Below, piece after piece: positions 1 to 7,880 of a stretch of DNA of 64,000 nt; position 1 is the first letter of the stretch, and each line of letters starts with the position of its first letter. The translations under genes and the position numbers were made by a program. The stretch covers positions 1 through 64,000 of the forward strand of contig DCGP01000032.1 in NCBI GenBank assembly GCA_002314595.1, read 5' to 3'. Source of the DNA: Clostridiales bacterium UBA1775. Its GTDB lineage: Bacteria > Bacillota > Clostridia > Monoglobales > Firm-18. The notes under the pieces are model-generated. The model did no database searches and had not been told where the DNA came from. It saw only the letters and a list, made by a program, of their open reading frames with translations.

Positions 1-24
1 GTTCGAGTCCACTTGAGCCCACCA
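1..24 (+). tRNA. tRNA 3' end (partial), probably tRNA-Ile
   Basis: Only the T-loop, the 3' strand of the T-stem, the 3' acceptor strand and an encoded CCA remain; the rest lies before the window. The T-loop TTCGAGT is at 2-8, the acceptor strand TGAGCCC at 14-20, the discriminator A at 21 and CCA at 22-24. The implied 5' acceptor GGGCTCA and the T-arm resemble Firmicutes tRNA-Ile, but the anticodon is not visible, so the amino acid is inferred. Confidence 0.8.
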
Positions 25-27
25 TAT

Positions 28-103
28 TCCTCAATAGCTCAGTCGGTAGAGCGCATGACTGTTAATCATGATGTCGTTGGTTCAAGTCCAACTTGAGGAG
101 CCA
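28..103 (+). tRNA. tRNA-Asn (GTT)
   Basis: A complete cloverleaf can be folded. The acceptor stem is TCCTCAA (28-34) with TTGAGGA (93-99). The D-arm contains AGTCGGTAGAGC. The anticodon stem CATGA/TCATG encloses the loop CTGTTAA, with anticodon GTT at 61-63. The T-loop is TTCAAGT. The discriminator is G100 and CCA is encoded at 101-103. It sits three bases after the preceding tRNA, so the two probably share a transcript. Confidence 0.97.
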
Positions 104-136
104 AACAACCTATTGCTTTTGCAATAGGTTGTTTTT
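104..136 (+). terminator. Rho-independent terminator of the tRNA unit
   Basis: A 13-bp perfect stem (104-116 with 121-133) with a TTTT loop is followed by a short T run. It directly abuts the CCA of tRNA-Asn and ends the tRNA transcript. Confidence 0.92.
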
Positions 137-203
137 CTATATAAAAAAATGCGCTCTACCGACTGGATATCAATAGCAAATCATTTGATTTGGACAATTA
201 CTA

Positions 204-232
204 TTTACTTTTATTAAAAAATATTGTAAAAT
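204..232 (+). promoter_or_regulatory. Putative promoter of the MATE gene
   Basis: TTTACT (204-209) and TAAAAT (227-232) are separated by 17 bases, close to the housekeeping sigma consensus. The pair lies 34 bases before the start codon of the MATE transporter. Confidence 0.5.
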
Positions 233-265
233 AATATCAACAAATTATTTTACAAGGAGATAGTT

Positions 266-1642
266 ATGAACAATAAATTAAATTTAGCGTTACAACAAAG
301 GCCTACAATACCAAGGATGTTAAAATTTGTTTTACCGTCAATTATTACTTGTGTTTTTGCAAGTATGTATGGTATTGTTGATGGTATATTTATTTCTATG
401 GTTGGTGGTAATGCAGCATTTGCTGCAGTAAACTTGATTACACCACTTTTCCTTATTATTTCATCATTTGGAATGATGTTTGGTACAGGAGGAAACGCAA
501 TCGTATCTAAAATTCGTGGTGAAGGTGATGACGAAAAGGCAAAACGAGTTTTTTCAACTCTTACAATTTCTGTATTGATACTTTCGGCTATTTTAACATG
601 TTTACTTTGGTTTTTTATTGATGATGTTATTATCCTTTTAGGAGCAACAGATGATATGTTGCCACTGTGTATGAGTTACAGTAAAATTATCATACCGTTT
701 ATTGTGTGTTATCTTTTACAATTCTATTTTCAAAGTATGCTTGTAACTGCCGGAAAAGGAATGATGGGCTTTTTGATTATCTTAGCCTCAGGAATAATAA
801 ACATAATTGGCGACTCTGTGTTGGTAGGGGTATTTGCTAAGACTCCTGAACAAGCAATACAAGGCGCGGCAATTGCTACCGCAGCAGGTTTGTTAATAGG
901 TGGAGCTCTTCCCTTTGTATATTTTTTGTTCAAAAATTCAAGTTGCTTAAGAATAGTAAAACCTGAAAAAGATATTAAGATTGTGCTAAAAACTTGTTCT
1001 AACGGTGTTTCAGAGTTCTTATCTAACATTTCAGGTGCAGTTATGAACACGGTATTTAATGCACTTTTGCTTTATATTATCGGTCAAATAGGTGTGTCTG
1101 CCTATGGTAGTATCAGTTATATTAACACAATATTCTTGGCTATATTTATGGGTTATTCAGTTGGTATTTCTCCAATTATTTCGTATAAATATGGCTCCGG
1201 AGACACAGAGGGCTTAAAATTAGTATACAAAAAGAGTATGATTATTATTACAGTAATATCTGTTATAATGGTTGTGCTTGCAGAGGCACTTGCAAAGCCG
1301 ATTTCAGCCTTGTTTGCAAATGGTAATCAAGAGCTTATGGAGATAACAATTGTAGGGTTTGGCATTTATGCGCTATCCTTTATTTTCAAAGGATATAATA
1401 CCTTTGCATCTGCATTCTTTACTGCACTTAACAACGGATTGATTTCGGGTGTTTTGGCAGTATGTAGAGCATTGCTTTTTAGCATTGGTGCTGTACTTAT
1501 ACTTCCGATTGTATTCTACCTTACATATGGTCAAGACACAGCCTTGCTTGGCATTTGGTGGTCTGTAAATTTGGCAGAATTCCTTGCAATTGTTATGGCA
1601 GTAATATTCCTGTTGGCAAATAAAAAGAAATACAAATATTAA
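266..1642 (+). CDS. MATE-family efflux transporter
   Basis: A 458-residue, 12-helix membrane protein of the MATE family, which exports cationic drugs or metabolites in exchange for Na+ or H+. Two six-helix halves can be followed. The N-terminal half has the typical MYGIVDGIF stretch near residue 39 and a GGNA loop near 75. The length matches the family (about 450). The ATG is preceded by AAGGAGA at a good distance. The next gene, an SGNH hydrolase, follows after 19 bases, so the two are probably co-transcribed and a terminator closes the pair at 2360. The substrate cannot be told from sequence. Confidence 0.92.
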   Translation: MNNKLNLALQQRPTIPRMLKFVLPSIITCVFASMYGIVDGIFISMVGGNAAFAAVNLITPLFLIISSFGMMFGTGGNAIVSKIRGEGDDEKAKRVFSTLTISVLILSAILTCLLWFFIDDVIILLGATDDMLPLCMSYSKIIIPFIVCYLLQFYFQSMLVTAGKGMMGFLIILASGIINIIGDSVLVGVFAKTPEQAIQGAAIATAAGLLIGGALPFVYFLFKNSSCLRIVKPEKDIKIVLKTCSNGVSEFLSNISGAVMNTVFNALLLYIIGQIGVSAYGSISYINTIFLAIFMGYSVGISPIISYKYGSGDTEGLKLVYKKSMIIITVISVIMVVLAEALAKPISALFANGNQELMEITIVGFGIYALSFIFKGYNTFASAFFTALNNGLISGVLAVCRALLFSIGAVLILPIVFYLTYGQDTALLGIWWSVNLAEFLAIVMAVIFLLANKKKYKY

Positions 1643-1661
1643 GATTTGTTGGGAGGTTAAT

Positions 1662-2297
1662 ATGAAAAAGGTTTTGTTGATTGGTGATTCTATAAGACGT
1701 GGATATGACAAATATGTTAAGCTTGCATTTGATGGAGTGGCTGAGGTTTACTATGACCCTGACAATTCAAGGTTTACAACATACATAATTAGAAATTTAA
1801 TTGAGTGGAAAAACACTTTACAATTAGGTGAAGATGTTGACCTTGTTCATTGGAATGCAGGGCTTTGGGACGACCTTGTTATGATTGACGGTGAACCATT
1901 AGTTTCTATTGATGATTATAAAAGGAATATAGAAAGAATTTGTAAAATGATTATGCAACTTTTTCCTAATGCTAAAATGTCTTTTGCAACATCAACACCT
2001 GTAATTGAGGAGCTTTTCACATCATACAAAAGATATAATAAAGATACGGAAAGGTATAACGATGTTGCAGTAGAAATCGTAAAAAAATATGGTGGAAGTA
2101 TAAATGATTTGTACTCAGTAATGAAGGAATGTCCAAGGGAATATCATTCCGACCAAACTCATTTCTATACCAAATCCGGAACAGAGATAATAACAAACAA
2201 GGTAATAGAGCATATAGAAAAAGCTCTTGATATTAAAGCAAATAAGCTTGATTATGACAAATTATTTGAAGAACAAAGCCAAATAGTAGGACAATAA
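1662..2297 (+). CDS. SGNH/GDSL-family hydrolase
   Basis: A 211-residue protein with the blocks of SGNH esterases/lipases. GDSIRRGY near residue 8 carries the nucleophile Ser, a WNAGLWD segment near 64-70 carries the Asn of block III, and SDQTHF near 163 carries the Asp-His pair. No signal peptide is visible, so it is probably cytoplasmic. Such enzymes deacylate esters, often acetylated sugars, but no substrate can be assigned. A GGGAGG ribosome site precedes the ATG. It follows the MATE gene closely and its transcript probably ends at 2360-2396. Confidence 0.85.
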   Translation: MKKVLLIGDSIRRGYDKYVKLAFDGVAEVYYDPDNSRFTTYIIRNLIEWKNTLQLGEDVDLVHWNAGLWDDLVMIDGEPLVSIDDYKRNIERICKMIMQLFPNAKMSFATSTPVIEELFTSYKRYNKDTERYNDVAVEIVKKYGGSINDLYSVMKECPREYHSDQTHFYTKSGTEIITNKVIEHIEKALDIKANKLDYDKLFEEQSQIVGQ

Positions 2298-2359
2298 ATA
2301 AAAGTCATAAATTAGCTGAAGTAGCCAATACTTTGTAGACAAAAAAAGAATATTTTAAG

Positions 2360-2396
2360 CTGCCTGTTCAAGTCTGTATTGAACAGGCAGTTTTTT
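2360..2396 (+). terminator. Rho-independent terminator
   Basis: An 11-bp perfect stem CTGCCTGTTCA (2360-2370) pairs with 2380-2390 and is followed by six T. It ends the MATE-SGNH transcript and insulates the polysaccharide cluster. Confidence 0.93.
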
Positions 2397-2690
2397 ATGT
2401 AACGAAAACCACCGGCTAAGCTGATGGTTCAAAAAGTTTTTGCTGTTGGATTTGTCCTACAAAACAAAATGAAGTTATTATAAATTAAATATAAAATTTG
2501 TCAAATTATTATTTTGTTAAATAAAAGAATTTAAACCAAATAAGAGCGTTAATTTTTACAAGAAATTACAATACAAAAACACTAATAAAGCTATTGACTA
2601 TATAGTAATTTTGTGGTAAAATTAAGTATGTATAATTATATGTTGGAATATTATGCAATTTTTTGCGTTTAGAAAGGAAAGTGAGCCGAT
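2397..2690. other. Non-coding leader region before the polysaccharide cluster
   Basis: Most of the 393-base gap between the SGNH gene and the first polysaccharide gene. After the terminator it contains a degenerate palindrome centred on 2418 (10-base arms with one mismatch and one G-T pair). An AT-rich stretch with no convincing reading frame follows, then a strong promoter (2594-2622) and a ribosome site at 2671-2680. I see no riboswitch or protein gene in it. Confidence 0.6.
2594..2622 (+). promoter_or_regulatory. Promoter of the surface polysaccharide cluster
   Basis: TTGACT (2594-2599), a 17-base spacer and TAAAAT (2617-2622) form a near-consensus housekeeping promoter. It lies about 70 bases before the TTG start at 2691 and is the only strong promoter seen ahead of the long plus-strand cluster. 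Confidence 0.75.
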
Positions 2691-3182
2691 TTGAATAGCA
2701 ATTTGCTTATATTGGGTGCCGGACAATACGGACATGTTGCAAAAGAGGTTGCAGAGTCTATGAAAGTTTATGATAAGATAAGCTTTTTAGACGATTTTAG
2801 CCTTGTTGCTGTTGGCAAATTTGAAGATTATATTAAACTTACGGACGAATATACATATGCAATTGTTGCAATAGGCAAATCAAAGGTTAGGCTTGAATGG
2901 CTAAAAAAACTTTATGAAGCAGGCTATATAGTACCTACACTTATCCACGATAAATCATATGTTTCACCAAATGCCCAAATAGAAAAAGGAACAATAATTG
3001 AACCAATGGCAGTGGTGCATACAGGCTGCATAATCAATACAGGTTGCATCATTTCAGCAGGTGCTGTTGTAAATCATTTTTCAACGTTGGGTGAAGGTTG
3101 CCATATTGATTGCAACGGAACGGTTTTGGGTGGAAAGAATGTTCCAAATGATACGAAAGTGGAAAGTGGAACAGTTTTTTAA
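2691..3182 (+). CDS. NeuD/PglD-family sugar O-/N-acetyltransferase
   Basis: A 163-residue protein with an N-terminal nucleotide-sugar-binding fold (LILGAGQYGH near residue 6) and a C-terminal left-handed beta-helix made of hexapeptide repeats (about 95-160). This is the architecture of PglD and NeuD, which transfer acetyl from acetyl-CoA to an amino- or hydroxy-sugar. It is shorter than typical members (about 200). The start is TTG, with AGAAAGGAAA about ten bases upstream. It is followed by a PglC-type transferase as in bacillosamine-type loci, but no partner aminotransferase (PglE) is present nearby, so the acceptor sugar is open. Confidence 0.82.
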   Translation: MNSNLLILGAGQYGHVAKEVAESMKVYDKISFLDDFSLVAVGKFEDYIKLTDEYTYAIVAIGKSKVRLEWLKKLYEAGYIVPTLIHDKSYVSPNAQIEKGTIIEPMAVVHTGCIINTGCIISAGAVVNHFSTLGEGCHIDCNGTVLGGKNVPNDTKVESGTVF

Positions 3183-3208
3183 CAAATAATATATGGAGAA
3201 TTTCAAAA

Positions 3209-3832
3209 ATGTATAAAAAATTCATTAAAAGGTTAATAGATATTATAATTTCATTATTGGGAATTGTTATCCTTGCAATTCCGATGGGAATTATAGCGAT
3301 TATAATAAAAATTGATTCCCCGGGGCCGGCAATGTTTAAGCAAAAGAGAGTTGGTTTACATAAAAAGGAATTTACAATATTAAAGTTTCGCAGTATGCCG
3401 TTGGATGTTCCACATAATCTTCCTACGCACGAGTTTAATTCCGAGGATAGATTATCCAAGTTTCAAAAAATACTCAGAAAGTCATCGTTGGACGAACTTC
3501 CACAAATATATTGCATATTTATGTCAAAGATGGCAATTATTGGTCCAAGGCCTGCATTGCCTACACAGTATGACTTAATTGAAGAACGTGATAAATACGG
3601 TGCCAACGATATTAAGCCGGGGCTAACAGGTTGGGCACAAATAAATGGAAGAGATGAATTGCCAATAGATGTTAAGGCTAAATTTGATGGAGAGTATGTT
3701 GAAAAGGAAAGTTTCTTGTTTGATGTAAAATGTTTCTTTGGTACAATAACATCTGTGTTAAAGCATGATGGTGTCATTGAAGGTGGAACAGGAGCAATTG
3801 ATAAGCAAGAAAGTTTAAAAGTTAACAAATAG
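3209..3832 (+). CDS. PglC/WcaJ-type initiating phosphosugar transferase
   Basis: A 207-residue monotopic enzyme that moves a sugar-1-phosphate from a UDP-sugar to undecaprenyl phosphate, the first step of repeat-unit assembly at the inner membrane face. It has an N-terminal re-entrant hydrophobic segment (about 10-34), then the family signatures KFRSM (59-63), SLDELPQ with the catalytic Asp95-Glu96 pair, GPRPALP and PGLTGWAQ. The short PglC-like length suggests a small monotopic class rather than the large WbaP form. It follows the acetyltransferase by 26 bases. Confidence 0.94.
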   Translation: MYKKFIKRLIDIIISLLGIVILAIPMGIIAIIIKIDSPGPAMFKQKRVGLHKKEFTILKFRSMPLDVPHNLPTHEFNSEDRLSKFQKILRKSSLDELPQIYCIFMSKMAIIGPRPALPTQYDLIEERDKYGANDIKPGLTGWAQINGRDELPIDVKAKFDGEYVEKESFLFDVKCFFGTITSVLKHDGVIEGGTGAIDKQESLKVNK

Positions 3833-3842
3833 AGGAATAAGT

Positions 3843-4781
3843 ATGGAATATATTACACTTAAAAATTCAGATTTAAATGTATCCAGGGTCTGTATGGGGG
3901 GATGCCCAATGGGTGGATATGGCTGGGGCGATGTTTCGGAAGAAGATTTTGTCGAAGCTATTCATTCTGCTATAGATAACGGAGTAAACTTCTTTGATAC
4001 GGCTGATGTTTACGGGTTAGGACAGTCCGAAAAAACATTAGGAAAGGGCTTGATTGGAAGAAGAGATAAAGCTGTTATCCAAACAAAATTCGGTGTACGA
4101 ATTGAGAATGGCAAGACCTTTTATGATAATTCCCCGGAATATATTGACACGGCAATTAATAATAGTCTATCAAGATTAGGAACAGATTATATTGACATAT
4201 ATTTAGTTCATTACAGAAATACAGAAACACCGATAGAAGATGTCATAAATAAATTGGAAGAACTAAAAAAGATTGGCAAAATCAGGTATTATGGCTTGTC
4301 AAATATCAATGTAGAGATGGCTAAAGAGATTTTACCATACAAAGGCAAATTCATTTGTTGCCAAGATGAATATTCACTAGCGTGCAGAAAGAACGAAGAA
4401 AACTTAAAATGTGTTAGGGACGAGCTTTGTATGACACCCATGACGTGGGGAAGCTTAGGTCAAGGAATTTTGTCAGGCAAATACACAAAGGATAATGTAA
4501 ACTTTGGAGCAGATGACCGAAGAAGCAGAGACATATATGTTAACTTCTATGGAGAAAAGTTAGAAAAGAATTTAAAAATTGTTGAAGCATTAAAGGAAAT
4601 TGCAAACAATCACAATAAGACTATTCCGTCATGTGCGATAAGGTTTATATTGGATTATTTGACAGATTCTGTTGTAATTGTAGGGGTTAAAAGGATTGCG
4701 CAGCTAATGTCAAATTTAGAAGCGATAGGTTGGAATTTAACGAATGATGAAATAGATTATTTGGATAGAATATCAAAGTAA
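3843..4781 (+). CDS. Aldo/keto reductase
   Basis: A 312-residue NAD(P)H-dependent TIM-barrel reductase. The catalytic tetrad is visible as Asp52 (in FFDTAD), Tyr57, Lys82 (in QTKFG) and His123 (in LVHY). The YYGLSN segment and a late IVGVKR cofactor motif are present. Reductases of this family act on sugars, keto-sugars or sugar-aldehyde phosphates. Its place between the initiating transferase and a split transketolase suggests it reduces a short aldose or ketose for a precursor, which is inference. It is expressed in line with its neighbours (gaps of 10 and 14 bases). Confidence 0.9.
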   Translation: MEYITLKNSDLNVSRVCMGGCPMGGYGWGDVSEEDFVEAIHSAIDNGVNFFDTADVYGLGQSEKTLGKGLIGRRDKAVIQTKFGVRIENGKTFYDNSPEYIDTAINNSLSRLGTDYIDIYLVHYRNTETPIEDVINKLEELKKIGKIRYYGLSNINVEMAKEILPYKGKFICCQDEYSLACRKNEENLKCVRDELCMTPMTWGSLGQGILSGKYTKDNVNFGADDRRSRDIYVNFYGEKLEKNLKIVEALKEIANNHNKTIPSCAIRFILDYLTDSVVIVGVKRIAQLMSNLEAIGWNLTNDEIDYLDRISK

Positions 4782-4795
4782 TAAGGGGAATCGAA

Positions 4796-5809
4796 ATGAA
4801 CAGTGAACAATTAGCGTGGAAAATCAGAAGACATGGGATTGAAATGACTCATGTTTCAGGTGGTAGCCATGTTGGTGCAATATTGTCAGTTGCAGATATA
4901 ATGGCAGTATTGTATGCAGATATTTTAAAATATGATTGTAACAATCCGGAATGGGAAGACAGAGACAGATTTATCTTAAGTAAAGGTCACGCAGGTGCGT
5001 CAGTGTATGCAGCACTTGCCGAAGAGGGTTTTTTTGACACAAAGGAACTGCTTACTCACTATGCAAATGGAAGCCGTCTTTCGGGACATGTTTCCCATCA
5101 TGTTCCGGGGGTTGACTTGTCAACGGGTTCATTAGGACATGGGTTATCGGTAGGTACAGGTATGGCTTATGCCTTTAAAAAAGATAACAAAGATAACAAG
5201 GTTTTTGTAGTCATTGGAGATGGTGAATGCAACGAGGGGGCAGTTTGGGAAGCAGCACTTTTTGCTAATCATTTTAGACTAAACAATTTGGTAGCAGTTG
5301 TAGACCATAATCATATGCAAAGTATGGACTTTAACGAAAACACGTTAGAAATCGAATCTCTTGCAGAAAAATGGAGGGCGTTCGGTTGGAATGTTGTTGA
5401 AATAGATGGAAACAACCATACAGAATTAAAAGAGGCGTTTAAGACAGTTGAAAAAATGTCAAAGCAAGAATCTCATAAGCCAAGCGTAATAGTTGCAAAT
5501 ACAGTTAAAGGCTGTGGAGTTAAATATATGCAAAACGATATTTTATGGCATTACCGTTTTCCACACGATGGTTGGGAATATGATTGCGCTGTGTCAGACT
5601 TGCATTTAATAAAGCCTGACGGCGTTGATGATCCATATACACCAAACGGAATTGTTGGTGGTGCAAAGCCGAGCAAGGATGACGATATTTATAATGACCA
5701 TACTTTTTCCTATACTTGGAATACATCATATTCGGAAAAGATGCGTAGGGTGTCTGCTAAGTCCGGAACAGATGAAAAAGTTCACAAAGTAACGGAGGAG
5801 GACAAATGA
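4796..5809 (+). CDS. Transketolase, N-terminal (ThDP-binding) subunit
   Basis: A 337-residue protein equal to the first half of transketolase. It has the SKGHAG segment near residue 62, GSLGHGLSVGTG, and the thiamine-diphosphate motif beginning GDGECNEG with its downstream Asn. The partner subunit overlaps it by four bases (ATGA). Split transketolases move two-carbon ketol units between sugar phosphates. Being embedded in a polysaccharide cluster, this pair is more likely to supply a special ketose or aldose phosphate than to serve the housekeeping pentose pathway. The C-terminal 60 residues extend beyond the usual domain end. Confidence 0.93.
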   Translation: MNSEQLAWKIRRHGIEMTHVSGGSHVGAILSVADIMAVLYADILKYDCNNPEWEDRDRFILSKGHAGASVYAALAEEGFFDTKELLTHYANGSRLSGHVSHHVPGVDLSTGSLGHGLSVGTGMAYAFKKDNKDNKVFVVIGDGECNEGAVWEAALFANHFRLNNLVAVVDHNHMQSMDFNENTLEIESLAEKWRAFGWNVVEIDGNNHTELKEAFKTVEKMSKQESHKPSVIVANTVKGCGVKYMQNDILWHYRFPHDGWEYDCAVSDLHLIKPDGVDDPYTPNGIVGGAKPSKDDDIYNDHTFSYTWNTSYSEKMRRVSAKSGTDEKVHKVTEEDK

Positions 5810-6723
5810 GAGATACATTCGTAAAAACACTTGTAGAATTAGCAAAAAAAGATAAAAGCATCGAAGTGATTACAGGAGATTTGGGCTTTGGTGTATTAAA
5901 ACCATTTTGGGAAACTTGCCCTGACCAGTTTACAAATGCAGGTATTGCCGAACAAAATATGACATCAGTTGCAGCAGGTATGGCGCTTTGTGGCAAGACT
6001 GTTTTTACATATTCAATCGGTAATTTTCCAACACTTAGGTGTTTAGAACAAATAAGAAATGACTGTGCATATCATGATGCAAATGTTAAAATCGTCTGCA
6101 TTGGTGGTGGGTTCGTTTATGGTTCGTTAGGAATGAGTCATCAAGCAACAGAGGACATTGCAGCGCTTCGTTCACTACCAAATGTTATCGTAATGGCACC
6201 GGGGGATTTAATAGAGGCACAAGAATGCACAAAGGCATTAGCTAAATACAAAGGAACAGCATATTTAAGACTTGGCCGTGGTGGCGAAAAACGCATTCAC
6301 GAAAAAATTGAAAACTTTGAAATAGGCAAGGCAATCAAAGTTCATGATGGCTCTAAAATTGCAATTTTCTCAACAGGTGCAATTTTTGAAGAGGTTGAGC
6401 TTGCATGTAAAGAGTTTGAAAAGGATAATATCTATCCGTTGGTATACACATTCCCAACAGTTAAACCTATAGATAAAAAAGTTATTTTAGACTGCGCAGA
6501 AAAATGCGATATTATTGTAACTTGCGAAGAACATAATATTGTAGGTGGCTTCGGTAGTGCAGTTTCCGAAGTTCTTGCAGAAGAACCAAGTAAAAAAGCA
6601 AAGTTGGTTAGGATTGCAATTAATGATGTATACTCCGAAAAGGTAGGTAATCAAAAATATTTAAGGGCACAGTATGGTCTTGACTATCTTTCAATTGTTG
6701 ACAGAATTAAAAAGGAGATATAG
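5806..6723 (+). CDS. Transketolase, C-terminal subunit
   Basis: A 305-residue protein matching the pyrimidine-binding and C-terminal domains of transketolase or DXP synthase. GIAEQNM near residue 45 holds the catalytic Glu that activates thiamine diphosphate; a SHQATEDIAALR segment and a late CEEHNIVGGFG motif follow. It overlaps the N-terminal subunit by four bases, so translation is probably coupled and the two form a heteromer. A glycosyltransferase begins three bases after the stop. Confidence 0.93.
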   Translation: MRDTFVKTLVELAKKDKSIEVITGDLGFGVLKPFWETCPDQFTNAGIAEQNMTSVAAGMALCGKTVFTYSIGNFPTLRCLEQIRNDCAYHDANVKIVCIGGGFVYGSLGMSHQATEDIAALRSLPNVIVMAPGDLIEAQECTKALAKYKGTAYLRLGRGGEKRIHEKIENFEIGKAIKVHDGSKIAIFSTGAIFEEVELACKEFEKDNIYPLVYTFPTVKPIDKKVILDCAEKCDIIVTCEEHNIVGGFGSAVSEVLAEEPSKKAKLVRIAINDVYSEKVGNQKYLRAQYGLDYLSIVDRIKKEI

Positions 6724-6725
6724 GC

Positions 6726-7880
6726 ATGAAAAAAATGTGCTACATTTCTGTGCTTGATAGGGTTGTAAAGTATTTTTATGTGCCACATATCAACGCGTTG
6801 CCAAATGACGAATTTGATGTAACTTGTATAACTAATATTTCAGACGACCATGCATTTGATAAAATAAATAAAGATTTAAAAAAATATAATGTAGAAATAG
6901 CAAGGAATGTAAATCCCGTAAATATGCTTGTTAGTATGATTAAAATTTACAAGATTTTTAAGAGGGAAAAGTTTGATATTATTCAATATACAGGGCCAAG
7001 CACATCGCTTATTTGTTCGTTGGTAGGAGCTTTTGCAAAAATACCTGTTAGGCAATATTGCCTATGGGGTATTAGGTACGAAGGCTTTAATGACAGGTTA
7101 AAACGAGGCATATTTAAAACATTAGAAAAAATCAGCTGTAAATTTTCAACAAATATTATTTTTGATAGTGAAAATAACAGAAACTTTGTTTCACGGGAGC
7201 TAAAAGTCAATAAAAACAAAACATCAGTTATTGGACTTGGTAGTGCCTGTGGTGTAGATTTAAATGTATTTAATATAAGCAAAAAAGACCAATACAATTC
7301 AGAAATTCGTACAAAATATAACATTTCAAATGAAGATTATGTTTTTGGTTATTTAGGAAGATTATCTTATGATAAGGGAACAAACGAACTGTTAAAGGCT
7401 TGTTTGAAATTTGAAAAAGAACATTCTAAAGTAAAGTTTTTAATAGTAGGCTTTTGTGAGGAAGATGACCTTGATTCACAGATATTAATACAAGCAGAAG
7501 AAAGTGAAAATATTATTTTTACAGGTCGTTCAGATGAACCTGAAAAATATTATGCAACATTTGATTCATACGTTTTCCCAAGCCATCGTGAGGGCTATGG
7601 TGGAGGCTGTGTTCAAGTAGGTTCTTATGCAGTGCCATCATTAGTGTCGGATATTCGGCCACTTATGGATGCAATTCAAAACGGAGAATATGGACTATAT
7701 CACAAGTTAGGTGATTGGAAGGACTTGTATTCTAAAATGGAATATATGTTTAACAATAGGGAAGAACTTAAAGAAATTGGCGCAAAAATGTATGATAGGG
7801 TAAAAGATAATTTCGAACAAGGCATTTGGCAAGGAGAATATCTAAAACATATAAAAAGCCAATTGGAAGGTGTAAAGTGA
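6726..7880 (+). CDS. Glycosyltransferase family 4
   Basis: A 384-residue GT-B enzyme. The C-terminal half starts with GYLGRLSYDKG (208-218), and the donor-binding segment with the E-x7-E-like pattern lies in FPSHREGYGGGCVQ (284-297). It adds one sugar of the repeat unit on the cytoplasmic side of the membrane. Donor and acceptor cannot be assigned. Its stop overlaps the GTG start of the next glycosyltransferase by four bases. Confidence 0.9.
   Translation: MKKMCYISVLDRVVKYFYVPHINALPNDEFDVTCITNISDDHAFDKINKDLKKYNVEIARNVNPVNMLVSMIKIYKIFKREKFDIIQYTGPSTSLICSLVGAFAKIPVRQYCLWGIRYEGFNDRLKRGIFKTLEKISCKFSTNIIFDSENNRNFVSRELKVNKNKTSVIGLGSACGVDLNVFNISKKDQYNSEIRTKYNISNEDYVFGYLGRLSYDKGTNELLKACLKFEKEHSKVKFLIVGFCEEDDLDSQILIQAEESENIIFTGRSDEPEKYYATFDSYVFPSHREGYGGGCVQVGSYAVPSLVSDIRPLMDAIQNGEYGLYHKLGDWKDLYSKMEYMFNNREELKEIGAKMYDRVKDNFEQGIWQGEYLKHIKSQLEGVK

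Noticed and set aside
7826..7876. A longer start for the glycosyltransferase at 7877
   Set aside because: The added 17 residues lie in the preceding gene and show no conserved motif; the GTG at 7877 has a good ribosome site and a four-base overlap.
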